Below, in pieces: positions 34,377 through 43,192 of a DNA stretch of 64,000 bases. Below the pieces are notes generated by a model. It was not told the DNA's origin, did no database searches, and saw nothing but the letters and a program-made list of their open reading frames with translations. How positions within the stretch are numbered: the first letter of the stretch is position 1; the number at the start of each line of letters is the position of its first letter. A program made the translations under genes and the position numbers. This stretch comes from Cervus elaphus (lineage: Eukaryota > Chordata > Mammalia > Artiodactyla > Cervidae). Location of the stretch: contig NC_057826.1 in the NCBI RefSeq assembly GCF_910594005.1, positions 84,565,163 through 84,629,162 on the forward strand, written 5' to 3'.

Positions 34377-35074
34377 CCTGGAAGTGCAACTTTTGTCTGT
34401 TATACATTGCAAATATTGTACTCAATTATGTTGCCTGCCTTTTAATTTTGCTTACATATCTCACTAGAGTACAAAAATTACCTTTAAAATATTATTATAA
34501 ATTTATTCTAACCTACTAATCATTTCCTTTATGGTTTTATGGATTCTTAACTAGCTTAGGAAGCCTTTCCCTGTTTTATGATTTTAAAAATACTCTCCAT
34601 TTCCCTCTAATATCCTAGGAGCTTTTCTCTTTCTTTTTTAATGTTTAGATTTTCAATCCATCTGGAATTAATTTTTGTTTTGTTATGGTGTGAGGCATTG
34701 ACTGTTGACCTTTGCAAACCATGTAGTGGAGTGTGGCAGGGTGTCAGCAATGGACTTGAGCCCCAGTAAGAAACAGCCCATGCGTTTCTAGGGACCCGCA
34801 GGCCTGCCTACTGCAGCTGGAGGTGAGCTGGTCCCTGCCTGGACAAAGATCTGAGCCCATCTGGTTCAGGAGGGGAGACATTTCAGAATCCTTCCTAATG
34901 GGATAGAGCTGCTGTGGGCATCTGCAAAGTCGACAGGGAGAGCTGATAATGTTTCCAAGAAAGTACCAGAACATCTTTACCAGGTTGTTTGGTTCTCAAA
35001 GAGCTTTCTGCCCATCATCCTCTCAATGCCAACATCACTATGGAAGTGGAAGGGGATTTAAGAGGTCCACTTTG

Positions 35075-35150
35075 CCATTACAGGATAATAAGGTGCAGAG
35101 AGGTTAAGTGACACACCCAAGGTCACACTCCTGGCGAGTGACAGAGACCG
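35075..35150 (-). mobile_element. MIR fragment
   Basis: 'GTGCAGAGAGGTTAAGTGACACACCCAAGGTCACAC' is the reverse MIR core. Confidence 0.75.
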
Positions 35151-35530
35151 ACCAGAACCTAGACGTCCTGCCTCCAAGGCCACAGCTCCTCCGGCTCCGC
35201 GCACCAGCCGCCCGTCACCATCACTGCGGCTTCCCTCTTCCGTGGAAGGGAGGGTCTGGCCTGAGGCTTTCCCGAATCTGAGCCCCCACCACTGTGGGCA
35301 GGTGAGACTGGAAAAACCCATCCTCCACCACCAGCTGACAGGGGCTTTCCGGTCCCAAGGCTTCCTTGGGCACGCACCTCCTCCTCTCCCCAAGCGTTTG
35401 GTGGAGGATGGGAGAGACGATGAGTCAGGCCGGGGAGGGAGAGCTCAGCCATAAACAAGCGGGACTGACAGCCAGCGTTTTCCCCGAGGCACGTGACCTC
35501 CCACGGGCCTCCGGGGACTCCGCCTGAATG
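35101..35530. promoter_or_regulatory. CpG-richer stretch in the intron 3' of the CORO2B exon
   Basis: By hand I count about 23 CG dinucleotides in 430 bp, with GC content near 60 percent. That is far denser than surrounding intron, which has only a few per kilobase. Clusters lie at 35180-35225 and 35460-35525. It begins in a MIR fragment and then looks unique. This is borderline for a CpG island; it may be an enhancer or weak promoter. No exon is visible in it. Confidence 0.4.
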
Positions 35531-36133
35531 GCAGAGCTTCAAAATTTCATGATTGAGGCTCTGCAGATTGAATTTGCTAGATTCACGAAGGCGGCCACAG
35601 AAGGGAAGAAGCTTTTAAGAGAGGAGGTGGGGGATGAGAGAGAAGGTAAATTATTTCTAGTCCCTCAGTGAAGAGCTTGAAATGTTGTTTTTAATGGGTG
35701 TGTCACTTTTGCAGATGCCCGCCTGATGTGGTTACGCTGGATCTTTAGCCCCTCCAGCTCCAGAACTAAAAGGACACTCAGGAAGGACAATTGTAGAGCT
35801 GGATCTAGCCTGGAGATCAGATGATCCAATCTCTCAGGGTTAGTGGGAAGCCTGGGAACCCCAAAGCAAGTGACTTGTCCAAGTTGGGGGGTTCTGGGAA
35901 CAGATCTCAGTCACCTAGAGAAAAGTGTTCTCTCCTGGATGTTCCTCAGGTCCCCCAGCTGTGCCTGTTCTGGTGACCCTTGGGGAGAACTTTGGGGAAA
36001 GTATAGCCACTGGACACATGATGAAAAAGTAAAAGGTGAGGCGCAGGGAGACATAGGGCATCAGGCCCAAGAATGACCAAGTGGGGTTTCCCTCCGTCCT
36101 GGGGTGGCAGCCAGGCCTAAGGAGGTGCAGGGG

Positions 36134-36141
36134 GCGCCTAC
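36134..36141 (-). other. CORO2B: 5' splice site of the CORO2B exon
   Basis: The minus strand reads GAACAG|GTAGGCGC across the exon end. The GT with A at +3 and G at +4 and +5 is an acceptable donor, and it falls exactly after the glutamine codon that ends this exon in the coronin 2 protein. Confidence 0.85.
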
Positions 36142-36342
36142 CTGTTCCAGGGGGATGACGAGGAAGGAGCCACCCCCCGCGCTCTCGGTGACGATGGCCA
36201 GGAAGCGGGCATTGACGGCACAGAAATGGTTATCGTGCACATTCTTGGTGATGGGGATGCCGTCAAAGCAGTGCTCCCGGTTGGCCACCTTCCCGTAGAC
36301 GTTCCGGAACTTGGAGCTGCGATACTGCGGACGCCAGGACAT
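36142..36342 (-). CDS. CORO2B: Coronin 2B, internal coding exon (N-terminal domain)
   Basis: This is a single 201-bp exon, phase 0 at both ends, of an actin-binding WD40 protein of the coronin family. It encodes 67 residues beginning MSWRPQYRSSKFRNVYGKVA and ending FLVIPLEQ. The conserved coronin N-terminal block is visible: SKFRNVYG near residues 10-17, HDNHFCAVN near 36-44, and the glycine-rich ESAGGGSFLVIPL near 53-65. By family knowledge the propeller (TGRIEPNYPKVCGHQGN onward) follows in the next exon, which is not seen here. The wording NREHCFDGIPITKNVHD fits CORO2B; CORO2A reads closer to KENCYDSVPITRSVHD. The minus strand reads CTCTCACAG then ATG at the acceptor and GAACAG then GTAGGC at the donor. 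The open frame continues upstream of the ATG only because the intron happens to be open. In the main CORO2B protein as I recall it, a short upstream exon (MTVTK) precedes this methionine, so the ATG may be internal in some transcripts and the start in others. Residue 30 is proline where coronin 1B has its actin-binding Arg30. Confidence 0.96.
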
Positions 36343-36378
36343 CTGTGAGAGGCCAGGAGAGACAAGGGTCAGGCCAGA
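36343..36378 (-). other. CORO2B: 3' splice site of the CORO2B exon with branch-point candidate
   Basis: On the minus strand the exon is preceded by CTTGTCTCTCCTGGCCTCTCACAG, a pyrimidine-rich tract ending in AG. A CTGAC match to the branch consensus places its adenine at 36369, 27 bases from the exon. This spacing is normal for a U2-type intron and supports use of the acceptor directly at the ATG. Confidence 0.85.
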
Positions 36379-36889
36379 CTGTCCCTGAGGAGCTGAGCTG
36401 GGCACAGGCGGGAGGGAAGCTGCTCTCGGGAATTTAGGAGGTGAGGAAAGCCCGGTGCTTGCCCTCGGGTGGCAGAAGGGAAGGGACCTCCAAGAATCGG
36501 ATGCCTGGCCCTGTGCTGGAGGACTTATTCTTTCAATAAAGTCCCGCAAGAGCAAAGGCTGGCACGAGGGCACTCACCCATTTCTTTGTTCAGTATACCC
36601 GCCCACAGCACCTTTCAGAAAGGATGGGGGAGCCTTTCACTTCCAAGGGATGTGCCATGTGATAAAGCCGACCATCCATCCAAAACATGTCTGGGCTGCC
36701 TCTTGCGTGTCAGAAACTGCTTAATTTAGTACGGGACGTGCAGACAGAGGAGGCTGGGTGTTCACAGGGACAGAGAACACTTCTGATGATGAGGGGTGGG
36801 GGAGGAAGACGGCCCCTCTATGTGCAACAAGGCAAATGACCCTCCTCTGATTGTCTTTAGGGCTTCTAACCCACAAGTACACCCCAGAA

Positions 36890-37010
36890 ATCTCAGTCCT
36901 ATACATCATCATCAGGCCCAGAGAGGTTAAGTGACTTGTCCAAAGCCACATAGCTGATGAGCAGGGCCAGGAACACAAGTCTCCTGATTGGAAATCTGAG
37001 ACTCTTTGCT
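36890..37010 (-). mobile_element. MIR SINE
   Basis: 'CAGGCCCAGAGAGGTTAAGTGACTTGTCCAAAGCCACATAGC' is the reverse MIR core. The frame here encodes nothing. Confidence 0.8.
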
Positions 37011-37034
37011 ATGCCAGATTATTCTTTGGAGCAA

Positions 37035-37258
37035 GGTTTCTCCACGTGTGGCCCACAGGTCACTTGTATTAAAAATCTTCCGGGATGGGGGAGGTTTCTA
37101 AGCCTCCCACATCATTTGTTAGAAATGCTGATTCCTGGGTCCCAATCCAGACCTACTGAATCCAATATATTGGGAATGGGGCCCAGACATACATATTTTA
37201 ATCCAGCTTTCCTGCCCCAGTGAGACAGAAGCATGCTGAAGTTTGAGAGTCCCTGTTC
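37035..37258. mobile_element. MER3/MER5-group hAT element
   Basis: 'CTCCACGTGTGGCCCACAGG', 'GTTAGAAATGCTGATTCCTGGGTCCC', 'CAGACCTACTGAATCC' and the terminus 'AAGTTTGAGAGTCCCTG' are in the order of MER3-like elements. Confidence 0.75.
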
Positions 37259-37608
37259 TAGAGAATGGAATGGCATCCCTCCTCACCCCTCACTGCCCAC
37301 CATCCACGAGACAGAGTCCAACTGACCAACCAGTTGGCCCCTACTGCATGCATGTCCCATGCTAGGCACTGCAGAGAACACAGATGTGCATGGACGGATG
37401 CACAGGTGAAGGACAGGATGGGCAGCCCACCATGGAGTTCAACTTTGCTGTAGGATGGCGCCCCTGTGGGAAACCCTACGAATGGGCACCATGGCAGGTG
37501 GAGTCCAAGTGGGTGCTCTCCTGGCAGACAGGCAGCCAAGCTCAAAGTACCCAGCTGGGGTCTGGCATTCAGTAGGAGCTCAATAAGCGTTTTGTAAATG
37601 TGAATATA

Positions 37609-37912
37609 TGGGCCTCTCTGGTGGCTCAGTGCTAAAGAATCTGCCTGCCAATGCAGGAGACATGGGTTCGATCCCTAGTCCGGGAAGATCCCACATGCTG
37701 CAGGGCAACTAACCCAGGAAGCCGCAACTACTGAAGTCTGCACACTCTAGAGCCCATGCCCGGCAACAGGAGAAGCCACTGCAATGAGAAGCCCGTACGT
37801 CACAATGAAGAGTAGGCCCTACTCGCCACAACTAGAGAAAAGTCTGCACAGCAACAAAGACCCAGCACAGCCAAAAATAAATGTTTAAAATCGTAAAAAA
37901 AAATAAAAATAA
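37609..37912 (+). mobile_element. CHR-2-type SINE
   Basis: Forward copy: 'TCTCTGGTGGCTCAGTGC', 'ATGCAGGAGACATGGGTTCGATCCC', 'CAACAGGAGAAGCCACTGC', then a tail of AAATAAAAAT units. AAATGTGAATATA (37596-37608) and AAATGTGAACATG (37913-37925) are the approximate target duplications. Confidence 0.92.
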
Positions 37913-38544
37913 AAATGTGAACATGTTTCTGACCCGACTGCCATTATCTGCCATCATCCACCCCCTGCTCTTCCTGTCCAGTCCCGGTATGCCTTGAGTC
38001 TCCCAACCCATCTCAGGACAGAAATTTCTTCAGATGAAATTCCCAAGGGGATAGAAGGCAAAAGGAAATAACCGCCACAGAATCAGGAAACCAACCCTGG
38101 GAATTTGCCTGAAAACAGAACTTTGCATTGGATTTAAATAAAGCCAGGAGCTCAGACACAAAGGCCTCTTTATTGAAGGAAGAAGTTCAGATCCAATGAG
38201 GAGAATCCCAGGGATTCTTCAGGCAAACCCTCTTCCTGCCAGCTCTCTGTCCTCTACTCCCTCAGGCCACTGCCCTCCCCTCCACCCCGCCCAGCCTCTG
38301 CCCACACAGTACCCCTTCCCACCTGCCTTCCCCCTCTCTGCTGAGTTCTGCCCACGACCGTTCATGACAAAGTCCTGCTGGAGAGGCAAGCGCACTTCTG
38401 GCTGTGTGATCTTAGGCAAGCCCCCTCTGACCGTATCCTCAACAGGATTACATCAGTGATGCCCTGACTGCAGTCCCAGGCGGCCACTCATGTTCCTTTA
38501 CATGAGATGAAGTTTTTAATTTTACTAGCCAGGTGTTTATTTTT

Positions 38545-38756
38545 ATTTACTTATTTTTTACAGATGTTTTTAATGTAGGCCACTTTTTAAAAAAAATTTT
38601 TTTTATTGAATTTGTTATAATATTGCTTTTGTTTTATGCTTTGTTTCTTTGGCTGCAAGGCATGTGGCATCTTAGCTCCCCAACCAGGGATTGAACCCAT
38701 ACCCTCTGCATTGGAAGGCAAAGGCTTAACCACTGGATTGCTGGGGAAGTCCCTCA
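38545..38756 (-). mobile_element. BTALU-type SINE
   Basis: Antisense copy with a T-rich left side, 'TTTGGCTGCAAGGCATGTGGCATC' and terminal 'TTAACCACTGGATTGCTGGGGAAGTCCC'. GTGTTTATTTT at 38532 and 38759 marks the target duplication. Confidence 0.85.
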
Positions 38757-40223
38757 TGTGTTTATTTTAATTTGTATTAGAAAAAACATGTAACTTACAT
38801 GCCAAATTTGCCATTTCACAGATATTAGTGCTAAGAAAGCTAAGCTTAAAAATAATTAATTCAAAAGAAAATACAGAATGAAAAATATAGTATGGGTGGT
38901 ACATGGTCCTGGCAGAAATTTTGTCTGGTATGTGAGTACTGGCAATCACTCTGTCTCTTTCAGGTAGAACATTCTAGGTTCCACAGTCCTCCCAAAGAGA
39001 AAGGAGCCTGCTCATTCCAATCTCCTGTTCCTTGTAGATGCAGATCTAGTCTGGAAGGCCTTTGCCCTTTTCTCTGCCCTGCCCAACTTTCAAGGCCTGA
39101 CTTGAATCTCACTGCCCTTCCAAAAGTCCAGCAGAGAGAATCTCTGTTGGGATCAGCCCCAGCCTGCATCCAGGGAAATGTAGAGAGCATCTTGCAGCAA
39201 GCCTGGCACTGGCCTCTCCCCCATCAGTTGGTAGACTGGGGCTGATCTCTCCGCAGGACCTTTGGAAGGATTAGGGGAAGGAGGCCAGGGGGCCCTTATC
39301 ACTGGACCTGTACCTTCACCCCGCATGAAGCCACAGCAAGCATGCCTGACACAGCGCTGGACTGGGAGTCTGCATTTCTGGATTTTCACTCCCCATTCTA
39401 ACTCCTACTAGCCTCAGAAAAACAATTTGCCTCCTTGAGATGTTCTAAAACAAGAACCATAGTTTCTGACTTTATGTGGTTACTTTAAGAATCAAAATGA
39501 GATATGTAGATACAAGATCCCATCCAAGATAAGATCGCAGCACTGCTCCTGTGGGCCCAGTCCATTGAGAGTTGTCTGGAAAGCGTCAGACACAGACCTG
39601 GAGTTCAAATATCTCAGGAGCCTTTGGAGGAGACGAAATCAAGGCTTGAAAAGTAGTGAGAGGCCAGGGAAGCAGAGTGCACTGGGGCAGGCTTCACGGA
39701 GGTGGGGGCATCTGCCAGCATGGGGTACTGAGAGAGCACAGTCCCCCGAGAGGTGGGAATTACGACGTCCTGTGGTATGGAGTGGGAAACAGACCCAGCC
39801 CAAGTCGGACAGTGAACACGCACAGGATTCACTGGGACCTGCTCTGACTCTGCAGACCTGATTATGTTTTTTCCAACTTCTTATTATAAAATATTTCAGA
39901 AAACAAAAATAGTTGAGAGCATGGTGCAGTAATCACCCACCACCTAGGTTCATTCGCATTAGCATTTTGTCACAATCCTTTTTCTCTCTGTGTGCCTGTC
40001 TTTCTTTTCTTTTCTTTTTTTTTTAGTTTTGTGGAATTAGTTGAAACGAAGCTGCCAGCATCATGACTCCTGCCCCCTTATTACATCAGCCTGCATTTCC
40101 TACAAAGGAGGACAGTTTCCTATATGAGCATATCATCATTACCACATCTAAGAAAATCAACAATTCCGCAATACCATCTAACACCCAGCCAATATTCAAA
40201 ATTCTTCCAAATACCTTTTACAG

Positions 40224-40344
40224 GGACCTCCCCGGTGGTCCAGTGGTTAAGACTCCATGCTCTCATTGCAGGAGGCAAGAGTTTGATTCCTGGTCAGGGA
40301 ACTAAGATCCCACATGCCACGCTGTATGGCCTTAAAAATCAAAG
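40224..40344 (+). mobile_element. BTALU-type SINE with 15-bp target duplication
   Basis: Forward copy 'GGACCTCCCCGGTGGTCCAGTGG' to 'CCACGCTGTATGGCC'. AAATACCTTTTACAG (40209-40223) and AAATGCCTTTTACAG (40345-40359) flank it, with one mismatch. Confidence 0.93.
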
Positions 40345-40544
40345 AAATGCCTTTTACAGCTATTCTATATTTTGAACCAGGATTGGGAACTGTGTTGTTC
40401 CCATGTATTTCATTTGGTTGTGATCTCCCTTTCGCCTCCTTTAAATCTAGAACACTCCCATTACTTTTTTTTTTTTTTAATTTAAAGTGACACTGACTTT
40501 TTAAACACACCGAGTCAGTTGTCTTAGAAAACGTCCTCGTCAGG

Positions 40545-40712
40545 GACTTCCCCGGTGGTCCAGTGGTTTGGACTTCACCTTCTGGCACAGGGAGTGTGGG
40601 TTTCATCTCTAGGCGAGAAGATCCCAGATGTCTTGGGGCTAAAAAACCAAACCATAAAACAGAAGCAATGTCGTAACAAATTCAACGAAGACTTTAAAAC
40701 ACAGAAGAAGAA
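40545..40712 (+). mobile_element. BTALU-type SINE
   Basis: Forward copy 'GGGACTTCCCCGGTGGTCCAGTGG' running to 'AAAACAGAAGCAATGTCGTAAC' and an A-rich tail 'GAAGACTTTAAAACACAG'. Confidence 0.88.
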
Positions 40713-42404
40713 GAAACTGTCCTAGCGATTTGTCTTATGTTGCTTTGTGGTCTCTTCAAAGCCATTCTTGGATTCCCTATAAAGCTGAGGAGTCAAATGT
40801 AAAGCTTTGATACAATTCACATTGAAGATGCCCCCGTTATTAATCTCTGGCTTGGGTGAGGGTGAGCATATAGAGGCAGGGACAGAGGGAACGTGTGGGC
40901 ACACACCTGGCAGAGCTGGTGGCAGTGAGGGCAGCTGGCCAGTGCCAAGCGTATGTTCTGGAGGGTCGTGAACAGACAGCTGGAGGACCTGGGAGGCCGG
41001 ATCAGGCACTGGCAGACACTGTGGGCCAAAGCAGAGCATCTGCAGGCCCCAGAGATCTGACCGCTCCACCCGCGCTTACCAAGGGGCTGACTTCATTCTG
41101 AGGTCAGATGCAGGGGTGTGCAGGCAGGCAATAGAAAAGCCTCCTCTCTCTTCTGCAGAGAGAGGAGGCCATGCTGAGGCTGGACTGAAGGAGATACCCA
41201 GACCTCAAAGGGAAATCAGTGTGGCAGCCCAGAGGTCACCTGAAAATCTAGCCCTTTGCCCTTTGCCCCTAGCCCTCAAGTTCAGCCCAGATCCTGGTGG
41301 ATTCCCCAAAGCTAGTTCCAGTGAGGGCAGGACACACACACTCTCTCTGAATCTTCCAGGAGCAATCAGCACAAGACTGAGATACACTGGAGCTCCCTAA
41401 GAGGAAGGATGTTCTTAATGGTGAGAGCCGCCTGAAACAGAAAAAGGAGGTATCATGACAGGTAATGAGCCTCCCATCCCTGGGAGGATTCAAGGTTCAG
41501 GTAGATGACCTCTGGTTAAGGGCAACGTGGAACAAGAGACGGGACTAGATGGCCTTCTAGCACCCCCCGAATAGACCTTGTGTTGCACCAGAGAGGAGGG
41601 CTGGGGTCAGAGAGTCCCAGGTCAGAGGACACCCTGGCCAGTGACATTCCTTCTCTGTGACACAGAGATTCCAGTGTCTCCCCAACTGGGTTGCTGTGAC
41701 ACAGAATGACAACGGTTCTCGTGGCATTTGGCATCTCCCCCTAGGCCTCCTCACATTGCTGATTAGTGCAGTTACTTATTTTAAGGTATGAATATTTTCT
41801 CTCTCCCAGTACTAGACTATAGGCTATGTGATCATCCTACTCCTTCTGGGCTCTGCAGAGCCCCTCTGCCCCAGGCCTGGCCCTGGACTCCTGCTTAGCA
41901 GGAGTCTTCTGGTGACCCTGATTGAATAACCTCTTGGTATGGTGGGAGGGCAAGGACCAAGGGCAGGCACACTTGCCCGGTTCCTTGGATGCAATGGGAT
42001 GAACCTCACCCCAGGGCTGTGACTTCAGCTTATTGAGATTTTGAATTTTCAGCTCATACCCCCCACTCCTGGCCACAGGATGAGGGGCCTGGTCCTTATG
42101 CTCAACCCATGAGGGCTCTGGGCCCAAGCCCTTCTTTGTAGTGTTTGTCCTTCTGGTCACACAGCCCTATCTCCTCTGGGCTTCTTGTCACCAGGATGCC
42201 AAGGCCTCTTAAACTCAGTACAGCACTCAAGATGGGGCTTAACGAGTCCCTTGCCAGGGACAGCACAGTATCAGCAAGGCGACCAGTTCCATGACCCTCC
42301 CCAGACACCACCTCCCCATCACCTCATTTGCCCCCAAGGGCAGCCGTGCAGTGGGCAGAGCTGGACAGGTACCACAATCCCATTGAAAATATCTGGTACA
42401 TATG

Positions 42405-42485
42405 TGACTAATCTGAGGCTCGGGGAGGTTAAGAGGCTGTCCCAAAGTCATAAGCTGTGAAAGCCACAGAGCCAGGCCCTCTGTC
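42405..42485 (-). mobile_element. MIR fragment
   Basis: 'TCTGAGGCTCGGGGAGGTTAAGAGGCTGTCCCAAAGTCATAAGC' is a reverse MIR core. Confidence 0.65.
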
Positions 42486-42509
42486 AAGAACTTCTGACTC
42501 TTATAAAGA

Positions 42510-42665
42510 CATGTGTGACCTCAGGTCCTGGTTCCATCACTTAAATCCTAAATCTCTGCTTCTGTAGCTGTAAGACAGAAACAACTATGTTATTTGCCCC
42601 AGTAAGTTATAATAAGAATTAAATGAGATAATTGGATAGAGTGCTTAAGGAAAAAAAGGAACTTC
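42510..42665 (+). mobile_element. MIR SINE
   Basis: 'CTGTAGCTGTAAGACAGAAAC' and 'AATAAGAATTAAATGAGATAATTGGATAGAGTGCTT' keep the forward MIR order. Confidence 0.7.
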
Positions 42666-42814
42666 TGACAGTTTACTGTTCTTTCCGACATAATACCCAT
42701 CTTCTCCTTTTTTTTGGCCTCTCCACCCAAGCTATTAATTACTCCTCCCTGCTTTTTTCATACAATACAGGGTATTATACAAAAGTGTAAAGAAACTGTA
42801 TGGGGGCAGGGTTT

Positions 42815-42998
42815 GGGGCAAAGGTTTCTATCTTAGCTGCTATTTGCTAGCTGTGTGACTTCAGACTAGTTACTCAACCTCTCTGAGCATCAGTTTCTTT
42901 ATCTGCAAAGTGCAAATAATGTCGTCCAAATCACTGAATGCAATGATATAACCAAATGCTAAGTGCCTGGCAAGGTATCTGGCGTGGAGTGGGATGAC
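42815..42998 (+). mobile_element. MIR SINE
   Basis: 'TGCTAGCTGTGTGACTTCAGACTAGTTACTCAACCTCTCTGAGCATCAG' and 'AAGTGCCTGGCAAGGTATC' give a nearly full-length forward MIR. Confidence 0.85.
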
Positions 42999-43180
42999 GC
43001 TTATCACACGCTAGTTCCACCCTCTCCCCTTCTCCTGTAAGGGAGAGACTCTGACCTCAATTAAGTGTTCACTTGGGGAGGCCGGGCTCTGGCAGGGGAA
43101 GGAGGGGGCTGGGCTGGGCCCAGGGTCAGGAGGAGGGAGGGAAAAGCTCTGGCCTCCAGATGTGCGCGGTTGCCGGGCCT

Positions 43181-43192
43181 GCGCCCTGGTGG
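43181..43192 (-). promoter_or_regulatory. Weak CTCF-like site in GC-rich intron
   Basis: GCGCCCTGGTGG is the reverse of the CTCF core with one mismatch at a normally invariant position. It sits in the GC-rich block 43070-43250, which has few CpGs (I count about six in 200 bp) and is not an island. Confidence 0.25.

Larger units (their letters stand above)
33555..34735 (-). mobile_element. Old L1 LINE 3' region interrupted by BovB
   Basis: Antisense L1: 'CCTCGAAGTGGAATCACTGGGCC' and 'TGTTTACACCTCACCAAGAG' on the left of the BovB copy. 'CATAGCCTTTGCCCATTTTCTATTGGG' and 'TCCATCTGGAATTAATTTTTG' lie on the right. Confidence 0.8.
1..36141 (-). other. CORO2B: Inferred CORO2B intron, 3' side of the exon
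   Basis: Inferred to be intron because the exon's donor opens into it and no coronin exon (for example one encoding KVCGHQGNVLDIKWNPF) is seen in it by eye. Stretches where I see neither gene nor clear repeat include 1-560, 1310-1780, 2100-2700, 2750-4940, 5280-6130, 6740-7880, 8735-10000, 10030-11040, 14985-15580, 15680-16300, 19790-20150, 20230-20690, 20780-21360, 22300-23420, 24665-25690, 26400-26820, 28000-28370, 28740-29240, 30025-31235 and 35530-36130. The part at 15070-15480 has the purine-rich, weakly repeat-like texture of very old interspersed sequence, but I cannot name it. A small exon outside my recognition could have been missed. Confidence 0.7.

Noticed and set aside
36138..36573. 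Longer minus-strand open frame (170 residues) running through the coronin exon
   Set aside because: Only residues from the MSW methionine to IPLEQ match coronin. The rest is intron read in frame past clear AG and GT splice sites.
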